DNA from: Pigmentiphaga sp. NML030171 | Lineage (GTDB): Bacteria; Pseudomonadota; Gammaproteobacteria; Burkholderiales; Burkholderiaceae_B | Length of the DNA stretch: 64,000 bases | Direction: 5' to 3' | Assembly: GCF_002188635.1 (NCBI RefSeq) | Contig: NZ_NINX01000029.1 | Location: 186,001-250,000, forward strand | In this document: positions 8,587 through 18,316 of the stretch, one piece after another | Numbering within the stretch: position 1 is the first letter of the stretch | How the letters are laid out: every line of letters starts with the position of its first letter | Notes under the pieces: model-generated | What the model saw: the letters and a program-made list of their open reading frames with translations, nothing else | The model's database searches: none | Told to the model about the DNA's origin: nothing | Made by a program: the position numbers and the translations under genes

Positions 8587-10144
8587 CCTCGGCCAGCGCG
8601 CCGAAGGCCGCCTCGGCCTGCACCTCCAGCTCGCGCAGCCGGGCGGCGATCCATCCCAGCGCGAACCAGGCCTGCGAATGCGCGTCGGCCAGTCCGGCAT
8701 AGTGCGTACGCGCCACGACCAGGTCGTTGATCTCGCCCAGGATGTCCTGCAGCGCCGCGAGCTTCTTGCGATAGGCGCGCACGCGCCCGGCGCGGTACAG
8801 GGGCGCCGACAGGGCGAGCCCGTAGCGCAGGCGCTTGGCCAGCTTGCGCAGCGCATGGCGGCGCTCGTCCTCCAGGCGCACGAAATGCCGTCCCTCGCGG
8901 ACCAGCCGGCCGTGCCACTTCCGCAGGCGCCGCGTGACGGCGCGAGCCAGGCGGACGGCGCGCGCGGGTTCCGGCGCCACGGCCGGCGGGGGCTCCGGCA
9001 GCCCGCCGGCCAGGGGCAAGCGGGTGGCCGGCTCGCGTATCCCCACGTTCCAGGCCAGCAGGCCCAGCAGCCACGACTGGAAATCCACGGACGACGCCAG
9101 GGCGGCCGCATCCGTCCCGGCCGCCGGCTGCCACGGCAGGGGCGGCATGCCGGCGTCGACCAGGGCGGACAGGACCTCGCCGCCCATCACGTCCTGGTCG
9201 CGGACCCGGCCGAACTCGGCGAAATGCCTGCGCGCGCCGTCCTGCAAGGCAGCCGGAGGCAGCTCCGCATGGCCATCGAGCAGCTTCCAGGCCGAGCGCA
9301 GCCGGCGCATGCCGACGCGCAACTGGTGCACGTGCTCGGCGCCGCCCAGCCGAACCCCGGGAGGCGCGTCGGCGGCGGCCAGCGGCGCCGCGTTGCGGGC
9401 GATCTGTTCGAAGCATTCGGCGGTCATCGCGGCCAACGCCTCGTCGGGCGTCTCGTCCTGGCCCAGGGCTATCCCCGCGGCCAAGCGCGGCGACCAGAAC
9501 GCGGCGATCTCCGCCTCCCTGACCTGGGGCCGTTCATCCAGCGGCGCGGCAGCGATGCGGGCCGCGGCGTTGGCCAGCCCGTCGCCGCGCTCGGCCTTGC
9601 TGCGCAGGTCCAGCACCAGGCCGTGCCGGGCCAGCCAGCGGCCGGCCACGACGAACAGCGCCTGGGGCCGCCCGGACACCAGCTCGAACTCCAGCTCGCA
9701 TACCGGCAGCTCCAACCCCTGCGCCCGGATCGCGCCCTCGTCGTACGCCACTTCCACCGTACCCGCGCGGGTGCGCACGGCGGCCGCCTTGCGCCAGACG
9801 TCGGTCTCGTAGCGCACCCCCAGCTCGGCACCCAGGCCGGCCAGCACCGCTTCCGCCGGCGTGCCGGCATAGACGGAAAGGTCCAGCGCGCGGCCGGGAC
9901 TGGGATGGTTCAATTCGACGCGCGACAGGGCATCGGCGCCGGCCATCTTGAAGGTCTGCACCCACCTCCGGCCCTCCTGGCGCAGCCGGATCGCCGCGCG
10001 CTGGCGGGCCAGTTGCCTGTCGGAAGTGTCGAAGTACATCGCGCGCAGGCGCGTGCGGGGCGCGGATGACAGGGAAGCGAACTGGCCGGCGACGGCCTTG
10101 CGCGCGGCCCAGGGGACGGAAAACTTGAGTTCTTGTTCTAGCAT
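8558..10144 (-). CDS. CYTH and CHAD domain protein (inorganic triphosphatase-like)
   Basis: About 528 residues. The N-terminal CYTH domain opens with EQELKFSV, the ExExK signature of triphosphate-cleaving tunnel enzymes, followed by RTRLRAMYFDT. The C-terminal half is a CHAD domain (VHQLRVGMRRLRSAWKLL, later RHALRKLAKRLRYGL), rich in conserved histidines and arginines that bind polyphosphate. Fused CYTH-CHAD proteins such as YgiF hydrolyse inorganic triphosphate or associate with polyphosphate granules. A start 13 codons further upstream at 10183 is possible; the one at 10144 places the CYTH signature at the usual position. Confidence 0.88.
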   Translation of the reverse strand: MLEQELKFSVPWAARKAVAGQFASLSSAPRTRLRAMYFDTSDRQLARQRAAIRLRQEGRRWVQTFKMAGADALSRVELNHPSPGRALDLSVYAGTPAEAVLAGLGAELGVRYETDVWRKAAAVRTRAGTVEVAYDEGAIRAQGLELPVCELEFELVSGRPQALFVVAGRWLARHGLVLDLRSKAERGDGLANAAARIAAAPLDERPQVREAEIAAFWSPRLAAGIALGQDETPDEALAAMTAECFEQIARNAAPLAAADAPPGVRLGGAEHVHQLRVGMRRLRSAWKLLDGHAELPPAALQDGARRHFAEFGRVRDQDVMGGEVLSALVDAGMPPLPWQPAAGTDAAALASSVDFQSWLLGLLAWNVGIREPATRLPLAGGLPEPPPAVAPEPARAVRLARAVTRRLRKWHGRLVREGRHFVRLEDERRHALRKLAKRLRYGLALSAPLYRAGRVRAYRKKLAALQDILGEINDLVVARTHYAGLADAHSQAWFALGWIAARLRELEVQAEAAFGALAEVRLPWKPRR

Positions 10145-10272
10145 GAGGACGGAAAGCGAGCCATGACGGAAAATTTTCGACATGGTAGAGCTCGCCGCCC
10201 TCGAAAATGATGACAGGTCATCTGGGCGTCACAATCTGCGACCGCGGCGGCCTGCGCCACCCCCTCCCCGGA

Positions 10273-11178
10273 TCAAAAACGGGTATTCCGGGTGACCGAC
10301 CAGCGCGCGGACAACGCCCCCAGCAGGGCCACCCCCACCACGAAGGCCGCCAGCCATTCCCATTGCGGCAGGCGCAACGCGAATTCGGTCCCGTAGCTGC
10401 GCGCCAGGTCCGCCAGCGCGGCGTTCAGCGGATCCAGCACCACGGCCACGAGCCCGATCGCGGCCAGCGCCGCCACGCCGCAACTGATCGCGCCCAGGTA
10501 CAGGAAAGGCCGCCGCACGAAGGATTCGGTGGCGCCCACCAGCCGCGCGACGCCGATCTCCTCGCGCTGGGACAGGGCCTGCATGCGCACGGTATTGAAT
10601 ACCGCCGCCAGCACGGCCACCGCCACCACCAGGGCCAGGAACAGCAGGCTCGCGCGGGCGAAGCGCAGGATGGCCTCCAGCCGCTGCACCCAGGCGCTGT
10701 CCACCTGCACCATGTCGACCTTGGCCCAGGTCTTCCACAGGGCCGCCAGCTTGGCCGACCGCTGGGCCAGGTCCTCGCCCTCCAGCGTGACGACGATGGC
10801 GTCGGGCAGGGGATTGTCGGGCAGCACCGCCAGGGCCTGGGCGTAGGCCGGGTTGGCCTTGAGCTCGGCCAGCGCGCGGTCGCGGCTGATCACCCGCAGG
10901 CCCCGGATCTCGCTGGCGTGATCGCGCCGGATCCGGTCGGCCACGGCCCCGGTCTCGGCCGGCGTGGCGCTGACCTGCATGAAGACGGTCATCTCGGGGT
11001 CGGCCGTCAGGTGGTTGGCCACCGGGCGCAGCGACATCAGGGCCGTGGCCCCCAGCAGCGGAATGGCCAGCGCCAGCGTGATGACGAGGATGTTGGCGAT
11101 GGACGAGAACGGCTGCGACAGCAGGCGGCGCAGGGTCACGCCCAGCGCATAGCGATGTTGGCGGATCAGGGGACTCAT
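10273..11178 (-). CDS. ftsX: Cell-division ABC transporter permease FtsX
   Basis: 301 residues with the FtsX arrangement: cytoplasmic N-terminus, first membrane segment at about 23-45, a periplasmic domain of about 120 residues, then three membrane segments. FtsX with FtsE links Z-ring constriction to cell-wall hydrolases. ftsX begins inside the last codons of ftsE through a 4-base ATGA overlap. Confidence 0.92.
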   Translation of the reverse strand: MSPLIRQHRYALGVTLRRLLSQPFSSIANILVITLALAIPLLGATALMSLRPVANHLTADPEMTVFMQVSATPAETGAVADRIRRDHASEIRGLRVISRDRALAELKANPAYAQALAVLPDNPLPDAIVVTLEGEDLAQRSAKLAALWKTWAKVDMVQVDSAWVQRLEAILRFARASLLFLALVVAVAVLAAVFNTVRMQALSQREEIGVARLVGATESFVRRPFLYLGAISCGVAALAAIGLVAVVLDPLNAALADLARSYGTEFALRLPQWEWLAAFVVGVALLGALSARWSVTRNTRF

Positions 11179-11870
11179 GCCTCGACCTCCCCGCCCAGGC
11201 GCGGCGTGCGCTTGCCGCCGTCGGTGACCTTGCCTTCCTTCACCAGCAGCACGCGCGTCGCGTAGTCGGTGATCAGGCTTTCGTCGTGCGTGGCCAGGAT
11301 CGTGGTCACGCCCACGCGGTTGAAGTCGCGGAAGACCTCGACGATGCGGCGGGCGCTCTCGCGGTCCAGGTTGGCGGTGGGTTCGTCGGCGATCAGCAGG
11401 CCGGGACGGTTGACGATGGCGCGCGCGATGGCCAGCCGCTGCTGGTCGCCGCCCGACAGTTCCTGCGGCCGCAACCCGTCCTTGCCGGACAGGCCGACCC
11501 GCTCGATGGCGGCGTGGGCGCGCTTGGCGGCGGCCGCGCGCGAATGGCCGGTCACCGTCAGGGGCAGCATGACGTTCTCGAAGGCGCTGCGGTCGCTCAG
11601 CAGGTGCACGTCCTGCAGGATGGTGCCGATGGCGCGCCGCAGGTAGGGCCGGAACCGGCCGGGCAGCTTGCCGACGTTCTTCCCGTTGACCAGGACCGTG
11701 CCCAGGTTGGGGACGTCCAGCCCCGCGATGAGCTTCAGCAGGGTCGACTTGCCCGCCCCGGAAGGGCCGGAGACGAAGACGAATTCACCTTGGGCGATGC
11801 CGAAGGTCACATCGGCCAGCGTGTCGATGCCGCGGCCGTAGGATTTGTAGACTTGCTGGAATTCGATCAT
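11175..11870 (-). CDS. ftsE: Cell-division ATP-binding protein FtsE
   Basis: 231 residues. Walker A GPSGAGKSTLLKL at about residue 36, ABC signature LSGGDQQR and Walker B LLIADEPTANLD are present; MIEFQQVYKSYGRG is the usual FtsE N-terminus. It forms the ATPase half of FtsEX at the division septum. First gene of the ftsEX operon, divergent from the amino-acid transporter genes. Confidence 0.95.
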   Translation of the reverse strand: MIEFQQVYKSYGRGIDTLADVTFGIAQGEFVFVSGPSGAGKSTLLKLIAGLDVPNLGTVLVNGKNVGKLPGRFRPYLRRAIGTILQDVHLLSDRSAFENVMLPLTVTGHSRAAAAKRAHAAIERVGLSGKDGLRPQELSGGDQQRLAIARAIVNRPGLLIADEPTANLDRESARRIVEVFRDFNRVGVTTILATHDESLITDYATRVLLVKEGKVTDGGKRTPRLGGEVEA

Positions 11871-12016
11871 GAGGTCGAAATAGTAACCTGGGCCGTCCGG
11901 AGACGACAGGCCCCGAGGTTTTCATCATACCGAACACATGCTACGGTACGTTTCCCCAAGGAGGCCATGGCCCGCGATGCTTTATAGTCCAGGGCCCCCC
12001 GCGCAAGGAACCCGCC

Positions 12017-13036
12017 ATGAAAGCATTGAAATCCTTCCTCGCCGCCGCCCTGATGCTGGGCGCCGCGCATGCCGCCCACGCCGGCCCCACGCTGGACGCC
12101 GTCAAGAAGAAAGGCTTCGTGCAGTGCGGTGTCTCGACCGGCGTGGCCGGCTTCAGCAACCCCGACAGCAAGGGCAACTGGACCGGCATCGACGTGGACC
12201 TGTGCAAGGCCGTCGCGGCCGCGCTGTTCGGCGACGCCACCAAGTTCAAGCTGACCCCGCTCAATACCCAGCAACGCTTCACCGCGCTGCAATCGGGCGA
12301 GGTGGACGTCCTGCCCCGCAACACCTCCATCACGCTGCAGCGCGACGCGGCGCTGGGCCTGACGGGCGTGGGCGTGAACTTCTACGACGGCCAGGGCATC
12401 CTGGTATCGAAGAAGCTGGGCGTCAAGAGCGCGAAGGAACTCAACCAGGCGGCCATCTGCCTGCAACCGGGCACCACCACCGAACTGAACCTGGCCGACT
12501 GGTTCCGCGCCAACAAGCTGACCTTCAAGCCCGTGGTCATCGACAAGTTCGACGAACTGGTCCGTGCCTTCGCCGCCGGCCGCTGCGACGCCTACACCAC
12601 CGACATCTCGGCGCTGAACGTGATCCGCACCACCAAGCTGTCCAACCCGGACGACTACGTCGTGCTGCCCGAGATGATCTCGAAAGAGCCGCTGGGGCCC
12701 ATGGTGCGCCGGGGCGACGAGCAGTGGGCGGCCATCGTCCGGTGGACGCTGAACGCGATGATCGAGGCCGAGGAATACGGCATCACGTCCAGGAACGTCG
12801 ACGAGATGACCAAGAGCGCCAACCCCAACGTGCAACGCATCCTGGGCGTGACGCCCGGCGCTGGCAAGAACCTGGGCGTGGACGAGAAGTGGGCCTACAA
12901 CATCGTCAAGCAGGTCGGCAACTACGGCGAGAGCTTCGAACGCAACCTGGGCCAGGGCAGCCCCCTGAAGATGCAGCGCGGCGCCAACGCGCTGTGGACC
13001 AAGGGCGGCCTGATGTACGCGCTGCCCATCCGCTGA
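12017..13036 (+). CDS. aapJ: General L-amino-acid ABC transporter, periplasmic binding protein (AapJ/BztA type)
   Basis: 339 residues with a cleavable signal peptide ending AHA. The mature part holds the family segments VQCGVSTGVAGFSNPDSKG and LTPLNTQQRFTALQSGEVDV, characteristic of the AapJ/BztA broad-specificity amino-acid binders. AAGGAACCCGCC precedes the ATG. First of four consecutive genes (binding protein, two permeases, ATPase). Confidence 0.92.
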   Translation: MKALKSFLAAALMLGAAHAAHAGPTLDAVKKKGFVQCGVSTGVAGFSNPDSKGNWTGIDVDLCKAVAAALFGDATKFKLTPLNTQQRFTALQSGEVDVLPRNTSITLQRDAALGLTGVGVNFYDGQGILVSKKLGVKSAKELNQAAICLQPGTTTELNLADWFRANKLTFKPVVIDKFDELVRAFAAGRCDAYTTDISALNVIRTTKLSNPDDYVVLPEMISKEPLGPMVRRGDEQWAAIVRWTLNAMIEAEEYGITSRNVDEMTKSANPNVQRILGVTPGAGKNLGVDEKWAYNIVKQVGNYGESFERNLGQGSPLKMQRGANALWTKGGLMYALPIR

Positions 13037-13043
13037 TGCGCGC

Positions 13044-14198
13044 ATGACCCGGTTCAGCTGGAGCAACCCTTCCGTCCGGTCGGCGGTCTACCAGGCCGTC
13101 GCCCTGGCCGCCGTCGCCGGGCTGGCCTGGTTCCTGGTCTCGAACACGCTGGCCAACCTGGCCGCCCGCAACATCGCGTCGGGCTTCGGCTTCCTGGGAC
13201 GCGAAGCGGGCTTCGCCATCGGCGAGACGCCCATCCGCTACGATCCGCAGGACACCTATGCGCGCGCCATCCTGGTCGGCCTGCTGAACACGCTGCGCGT
13301 GGCGGCGGCCGGCATCGTGCTGGCGACGATCCTGGGCACGGTAGTGGGCATTGCCCGCCTGTCGCGCAACTGGCTGGTGGCGCGGCTGGCATCGGTGTAC
13401 GTCGAACTGATGCGCAACACGCCGCTGCTGCTGCAACTCTTCCTGTGGTATGCGCTGATCACCGAGACCCTGCCCCCGGCCCGCCAGGCGCTGGAGCTGC
13501 TGCCCGGCGTGTTCCTGTCCAACCGCGGCATCAAGCTGCCGCTGCCTGCCGACCACCTGGGCTTCGACCTGGCCGCGGCGGGATTCGGCCTGGCGGTCGT
13601 GCTGTCGCTGGCGCTGGCCCACTGGATGCGCAAGCGCCAGCAGCACAGCGGAGACGTGCGCCCCATTGCCCACTGGGTCGTCGCGCTGCTGGTCGGACTG
13701 CCGCTGGCCGGGTGGCTGGCGGGCGGCGCGCCCGTGCAGTTCGACGTGCCCCGCCTGCAGGGATTCGGCTTCATCGGCGGCGCCACGCTTACCCCCGAGT
13801 TCACGGCGCTGCTGTTCGGGCTGGTCATTTACACGGCGGCGTTCATCGCCGAAGTGGTGCGCGCCGGCATCCAGTCCGTGAACCGCGGCCAGTGGGAAGC
13901 CGCCGAGTCCCTGGGCCTGCGGCGCAGCAAGGTCCTGCGGCTGGTCGTGCTGCCCCAGGCGCTGCGGGTCATCATCCCGCCGGTCACCAGCCAGTACCTG
14001 AACCTGACCAAGAACAGCTCGCTGGCCGTCGCCATCGGCTATCCGGACATCGTCTCCATCGCCAACACGACGTTGAACCAGACCGGCCAGGCGATCGAGG
14101 GCGTGCTGATCATCATGGCGGTGTACCTGGCGGTCAGCCTGACGATCTCGGTGCTGATGAATCTGTACAACCGCCGTATGGCGCTGGTGGAACGATAA
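13044..14198 (+). CDS. aapQ: Amino-acid ABC transporter permease (AapQ/BztB type)
   Basis: 384 residues, inner-membrane permease. It has the split organisation of AapQ/BztB: a first membrane segment, a periplasmic loop, then the BPD transport domain with ELMRNTPLLLQLF and the EAA loop QWEAAESLGLRRSKVLRLV near the C-terminal half. It begins 7 bases after aapJ and its stop overlaps the start of the next permease gene (TAATG). Confidence 0.92.
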   Translation: MTRFSWSNPSVRSAVYQAVALAAVAGLAWFLVSNTLANLAARNIASGFGFLGREAGFAIGETPIRYDPQDTYARAILVGLLNTLRVAAAGIVLATILGTVVGIARLSRNWLVARLASVYVELMRNTPLLLQLFLWYALITETLPPARQALELLPGVFLSNRGIKLPLPADHLGFDLAAAGFGLAVVLSLALAHWMRKRQQHSGDVRPIAHWVVALLVGLPLAGWLAGGAPVQFDVPRLQGFGFIGGATLTPEFTALLFGLVIYTAAFIAEVVRAGIQSVNRGQWEAAESLGLRRSKVLRLVVLPQALRVIIPPVTSQYLNLTKNSSLAVAIGYPDIVSIANTTLNQTGQAIEGVLIIMAVYLAVSLTISVLMNLYNRRMALVER

Positions 14199-15328
14199 TG
14201 GAGGCGGCGTCCCTCATCGACGATGACTCTGCTCCAGGGCGCCGCGGATCCGGCTCCGCCGGTCCGCCAGCGCCGCCCCCTGGGGGGCGCGCGAAGCGCG
14301 TAGGGGGGGGCCTCTTCTCGTCTCCGTTGAACGTCGTACTGACGCTGCTGGTGGCCTGGCTGCTGCTGATGATCGTGCCGGCGCTGGTGGAATGGGGACT
14401 GATACGCGCGACCTTCGTGGCCTCGTCGGCGCAGGAATGCCGCGAGGCCGGCGGCGCATGCTGGGCCTTCATCGCCGAGAAGCACCGGCTGATCCTGTTC
14501 GGCCTGTATCCCTACGACGAACAATGGCGCCCGCTGCTGGCCAGCGCGCTGCTGATCGGCGCCGTCGTGGCCAGTTGCCTGCGCCGCTTCTGGAACCGCT
14601 GGCTGGCGCTGGTCTGGGTCGTCGCGCTGACGGCCACCGGCATCCTGATGTGGGGCGGCGTGCTGGGCCTGCAATACGTCGAAAACACGCTGTGGGGCGG
14701 CCTGCCGCTGACGCTGATCCTGGCCACCTTCGGCATGGGCCTGGCCTTTCCCCTGGGCGTGCTGCTGGCGCTGGGGCGCCGCTCGCGCCTGCCCGCGATC
14801 AAGGCCCTGTGCGTGGTCTACATCGAACTGATACGCGGCGTGCCGCTGATCAGCCTGCTGTTCATGTCCTCGGTCATGCTGCCGCTGTTCCTGCCCGAGG
14901 GCATGAGCATAGACAAGCTGCTGCGCGCGCAGATCGCCATCATCCTGTTCGCCGCCGCCTACCTGGCCGAACTGGTGCGGGGCGGCCTGCAGGCCATCCC
15001 CAAGGGCCAGTACGAGGGCGCCGACTCGATCGGCCTGGGCTACTGGCAGCAGATGCGCCTGATCGTGCTGCCGCAGGCGCTCAAGACCATCATCGCGCCG
15101 CTGGTCAGCATGTTCATCCTGGTGTTCAAGGACACCTCGCTGGTGGTGATCATCGGCATCTTCGACCTTACCCAGTCGGCCAAGGCCTCGCTGGCCGATG
15201 CCGCCTGGCCGGGTTTCTCGGTCGAGGCCTACCTGTTCATCGCCGCCATCTACTTCGTATTCTGCTTCGCGATGTCGCGCTACAGCCAATCGCTGGAGAA
15301 GCGCCTGCGCACGGACCGGGAACGATGA
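14198..15328 (+). CDS. aapM: Amino-acid ABC transporter permease (AapM/BztC type) with repeat-derived N-terminus
   Basis: 376 residues. The membrane part starts at about residue 42 ([18 protein letters not shown]) and carries the permease EAA loop [20 protein letters not shown] plus [16 protein letters not shown]. Residues 14-38, an unusual Gly/Pro/Arg-rich run, are encoded by a copy of the palindromic repeat also found after kynA. The cytoplasmic N-terminus is variable in this family, so the insertion is probably tolerated. The start overlaps the aapQ stop (TAATG); an internal start after the repeat would have no obvious Shine-Dalgarno. Confidence 0.9.
   Translation: MEAASLIDDDSAPGRRGSGSAGPPAPPPGGRAKRVGGGLFSSPLNVVLTLLVAWLLLMIVPALVEWGLIRATFVASSAQECREAGGACWAFIAEKHRLILFGLYPYDEQWRPLLASALLIGAVVASCLRRFWNRWLALVWVVALTATGILMWGGVLGLQYVENTLWGGLPLTLILATFGMGLAFPLGVLLALGRRSRLPAIKALCVVYIELIRGVPLISLLFMSSVMLPLFLPEGMSIDKLLRAQIAIILFAAAYLAELVRGGLQAIPKGQYEGADSIGLGYWQQMRLIVLPQALKTIIAPLVSMFILVFKDTSLVVIIGIFDLTQSAKASLADAAWPGFSVEAYLFIAAIYFVFCFAMSRYSQSLEKRLRTDRER
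14236..14310. repeat. REP-like palindromic repeat, copy 2, inside the aapM coding region
   Basis: Reverse complement of the element at 5200-5275, with 4 substitutions and one single-base gap counted by eye over about 76 bases. It contains GGATCCGGCTCCGCCGGTCC, the CCGCCCCCTGGGGGGCG core and GCGCGTAGGGGGGG. It lies wholly within codons 13-38 of the permease gene and keeps the frame open. Confidence 0.88.
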
Positions 15329-15372
15329 GCTCCCGTCCCGCCCGGACGCAAGCCCCCGACAGGAAAACCGCC

Positions 15373-16119
15373 ATGTCCTCATCCACGCAGCCGATCATAC
15401 AAATGGAAGGCGTCAGCAAATGGTTCGGCAAGTACCAGGTGCTGCGCGACATCGACCTTGCGGTGGAGCGCGGCGAACGCATCGTCATCTGCGGCCCGTC
15501 CGGATCCGGCAAGTCCACGCTGATCCGCTGCATCAACCGCCTGGAGGAACACCAGCAGGGCCGCATCGCCGTGGGCGGCATAGAACTGACCAGCGACCTG
15601 AAGGACATCGAGGCGATCCGGCGGGAAGTCGGGATGGTGTTCCAGCATTTCAACCTCTTCCCGCACCTGACCGTTCTGCAGAACCTGACACTGGGCCCGA
15701 TATGGGTGCTCAAGCAGCCCAAGGCGCAGGCCGAGGCCGCCGCCATGCAGTACCTGGAACGGGTGCGCATTCCGGAGCAGGCGCACAAGTACCCGGGACA
15801 GCTCTCGGGCGGGCAGCAGCAGCGGGTCGCCATCGCGCGATCGCTGTGCATGTCGCCCAAGATCATCCTGTTCGACGAACCGACCTCCGCGCTCGATCCG
15901 GAGATGGTCAAGGAAGTGCTGGACGTGATGACCTCGCTGGCCGAGACCGGCATTACCATGCTGTGCGTGACGCACGAAATGGGCTTCGCCAGGCAGGTCG
16001 CGGACCGCGTGATCTTCATGGACCAGGGCCAGATCGTCGAACAGAACACCCCCGAGGCCTTCTTCTCGAATCCGCAGAACGAGCGCACCCGGCTGTTCCT
16101 GAGCCAGATCCTGCACTGA
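15373..16119 (+). CDS. aapP: Amino-acid ABC transporter ATP-binding protein (AapP/BztD/GlnQ type)
   Basis: 248 residues. Walker [22 protein letters not shown] signature [15 protein letters not shown], Walker [16 protein letters not shown] and the H-loop [15 protein letters not shown] are all present, matching polar amino-acid importers. It starts 44 bases after the second permease and completes the aapJQMP transporter. Confidence 0.95.
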   Translation: MSSSTQPIIQMEGVSKWFGKYQVLRDIDLAVERGERIVICGPSGSGKSTLIRCINRLEEHQQGRIAVGGIELTSDLKDIEAIRREVGMVFQHFNLFPHLTVLQNLTLGPIWVLKQPKAQAEAAAMQYLERVRIPEQAHKYPGQLSGGQQQRVAIARSLCMSPKIILFDEPTSALDPEMVKEVLDVMTSLAETGITMLCVTHEMGFARQVADRVIFMDQGQIVEQNTPEAFFSNPQNERTRLFLSQILH

Positions 16120-16219
16120 GCGGATCCGGCGGCGGCGCCATGAACCCGAAACGCCCAATTATTACGATTGAGCAAGCCAACCGGGGATGAGCACCCCGAG
16201 GCATTAAAATCCGGAACTC

Positions 16220-17131
16220 ATGGACCTCAAACTCTTCGAAGACCTCATCGCGCTCGCCCGCACGCAAAGCTTCGTGCGCGCCGCTGAAATGCGGCACGTC
16301 ACCCATCCCGCCTTCGGCCGCCGCATCCGCGCGCTGGAGGTCTGGGCCGGAGCACCGCTGGTGGAACGCAATCGCACGCCGGTCCAGCTCACCCCCGAGG
16401 GCGAGGTCATGCTCAAGACCGCGGAACGCACGGTCGAAAGCGTCGCCAACGCCCGCTCGCAAATCCAGCGCCACGGTACCAACCAGGGCATGAGCCTGCG
16501 CATAGGCACGGGCCGCACGCTGGCCCGCACCCTGGTGGCCGACTGGCTGGCCCGCATCACCCACATGCCGCGCAGCCCGCTGCGGGGCAAGGCGCAGATC
16601 GACATCATCACCGGCGCGACTTCCGACCTTGCCGCCATGCTTGAACAGAGCAAGGTCGACATGCTGTGCTGCTACGAGCACCGCGCGCTGTCGGTGCCGC
16701 TGAACGGCCACCGCTATCGCCACCTGACGCTGTCCACGGAGAAGCTGGTCCCCGTCAGCGTGGCCGATGCGCAAGGCAAGCCCCGCTACAGCCTGATCGG
16801 CGCCAGCCAGGCCACGCCGCTGATCGCCTACGGCATCGGCCTGTCCATGGAACGGCTGCTGAGCGAGCATTTCGAGCGCAATCCGCTGGCGGGCATGAAC
16901 GTGTTCCTGCGCTGCGACTCGGCCGACGCCGTCTACGAATTCGTCAAGAAGGGCCTGGGCGTCGCGTGGCTGCCCTGGTCCATGGTGGCGGCGGACTGCC
17001 AGCGCCGCAACATGGTGGTCCTGGGCGGCCGCAGCGACGAAGTCCCGTTCGAGGTCCGGCTGTACCGGCCTCGCGCGCGCCAGGCCGACGTGGTCGAGGC
17101 GGTCTGGGCAGCGACGGAATTCGCCCGCTGA
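16220..17131 (+). CDS. LysR-family transcriptional regulator
   Basis: 303 residues. The N-terminal helix-turn-helix is at residues 2-60 (LFEDLIALARTQSFVRAAEM, then HPAFGRRIRALEVWAG); the rest is a periplasmic-binding-protein-like effector domain. It reads in the same direction as the following Bug receptor and aspartoacylase-like genes, separated by 200 bases containing a palindrome. It may control them or the upstream transporter; neither is shown directly. Confidence 0.88.
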   Translation: MDLKLFEDLIALARTQSFVRAAEMRHVTHPAFGRRIRALEVWAGAPLVERNRTPVQLTPEGEVMLKTAERTVESVANARSQIQRHGTNQGMSLRIGTGRTLARTLVADWLARITHMPRSPLRGKAQIDIITGATSDLAAMLEQSKVDMLCCYEHRALSVPLNGHRYRHLTLSTEKLVPVSVADAQGKPRYSLIGASQATPLIAYGIGLSMERLLSEHFERNPLAGMNVFLRCDSADAVYEFVKKGLGVAWLPWSMVAADCQRRNMVVLGGRSDEVPFEVRLYRPRARQADVVEAVWAATEFAR

Positions 17132-17239
17132 TCCGTACCGCGGGAAGCTCCGCCCGCTTCCCGCACCACCCTGGGGCGCCAAGCGTTTCGTATATCCGCC
17201 ACCTCCGCACCTTCCTGGGGCAAACCCCGGTGCGGGGCC

Positions 17240-17266
17240 GAATCCGCACATACATGTGCCTGATTC
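17240..17266. promoter_or_regulatory. Nested palindrome upstream of Bug gene, candidate LysR operator
   Basis: Outer arms GAATC and GATTC enclose inner arms CACAT and ATGTG separated by AC. It lies about 70 bases before the Bug receptor start. The size and interrupted dyad are like LysR-type sites (T-N11-A), but no second site was found. Confidence 0.4.
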
Positions 17267-17332
17267 GCACCTTTGCATCCATGCCGTGCGCAAGGATGGC
17301 GGCACGATAACTGCTCTGTACGGGGCCTCACC

Positions 17333-18316
17333 ATGAACCAGCCTACCCTTACGCGCCGCGCCCTCATGCTGGCGCTCGCCGCCTGCGCCGGCGCCGCCGC
17401 CGTCCCGGCCCATGCGCAAGACGACTATCCCGCCCGCCCCATCACCCTGGTAGTGGGCTACCCGGCCGGCGGCAGCACCGACCTGACCGCCCGCCTGTTC
17501 GGCGAGGCGCTGTCCAAGCGCATCGGCGAACGCGTCATCGTCGAGAACGTGGGTGGCGCCGGCGGCGTGATCGGCGCCCAGCGCGTGGCCAAGGCCCGCG
17601 CCGACGGCTACACGCTACTGCTGGGCGCATCCAACGAGATGGCCATCGCCAGCCTCATCAACAAGGCGGTCAAGTACGATGGCCTGAAGGACTTCACGCC
17701 CATCGGCATGATCAGCACCCAGCCCATGGTGCTGGTGGCCTCGGCCAACTCCCCCATCAAGAACATCTCCGAGTTCCTGGCCCAGGCCCGCGCCAATCCC
17801 GGCAAGTTCAGCTTCGGCACCTCGGGCGTCGGCACCGCGCTGCACCTGTCGGCCGAGAGCCTGAAGGAAGCGGGCGGCCTGCAGCTGGTGCACGTACCCT
17901 ATCGCGGCGTCGCGCCGCTGGCCAGCGACATCATGGGCGGCCAACTGCAATTCGGCGTGTTCGTGCTGTCCAGCGCGCTGGCCAACATCCGGGCCCGCAA
18001 GCTCGTGCCCATCGGCCTGATGCAGGCCTCGCGCGCGCCGCTCGCGCCCGAGATCCCCACCTTCGCCGAAGCCGGCCTGAAGGACGTCAACATGGACATC
18101 TGGTTCGGTCTGTACGGCCCCGCCAACGTACCCGCGCCCGTGGTCGCGAAGCTGCGCGCCGCGCTGGACGACGTCCTGAAGATGCCGGAGTTCCGCAGCA
18201 AGATGCAGGAATCGGGATCCACCGTGGCCGCCCCGGGCGTCGACCTGGCCCAGTTCCAGCGCAAGGAGACCGAGAAGTACAAGCGCATCGTCGAGTTCGC
18301 CAAGATCGAGGAATGA
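17333..18316 (+). CDS. Bug-family (tripartite tricarboxylate) periplasmic substrate-binding protein
   Basis: 327 residues, with a signal peptide (basic TRRALMLALAAC, ending AHA) and mature start DDYPARPITLVVGYPAGG. ENVGGAGGVIGAQ and ADGYTLLLG are family motifs. The start at 17333 puts the signal peptide at the N-terminus. Its stop overlaps the next gene (ATGA), an aspartoacylase/desuccinylase-like hydrolase, suggesting uptake of an N-acyl amino acid or related carboxylate. Confidence 0.93.
   Translation: MNQPTLTRRALMLALAACAGAAAVPAHAQDDYPARPITLVVGYPAGGSTDLTARLFGEALSKRIGERVIVENVGGAGGVIGAQRVAKARADGYTLLLGASNEMAIASLINKAVKYDGLKDFTPIGMISTQPMVLVASANSPIKNISEFLAQARANPGKFSFGTSGVGTALHLSAESLKEAGGLQLVHVPYRGVAPLASDIMGGQLQFGVFVLSSALANIRARKLVPIGLMQASRAPLAPEIPTFAEAGLKDVNMDIWFGLYGPANVPAPVVAKLRAALDDVLKMPEFRSKMQESGSTVAAPGVDLAQFQRKETEKYKRIVEFAKIEE

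Noticed and set aside
8127..9111. Upstream extension of the amine oxidase frame to about 766 residues
   Set aside because: The added part is antisense to the racemase remnant and out of frame with the CYTH-CHAD gene; the flavin-binding motif places the start at 8130.
13445..14197. N-terminal extension of the second permease frame reaching back to 13445
   Set aside because: It overlaps the first permease gene in another frame and is Arg/Pro-rich; the TAATG overlap at 14198 gives a normal start.
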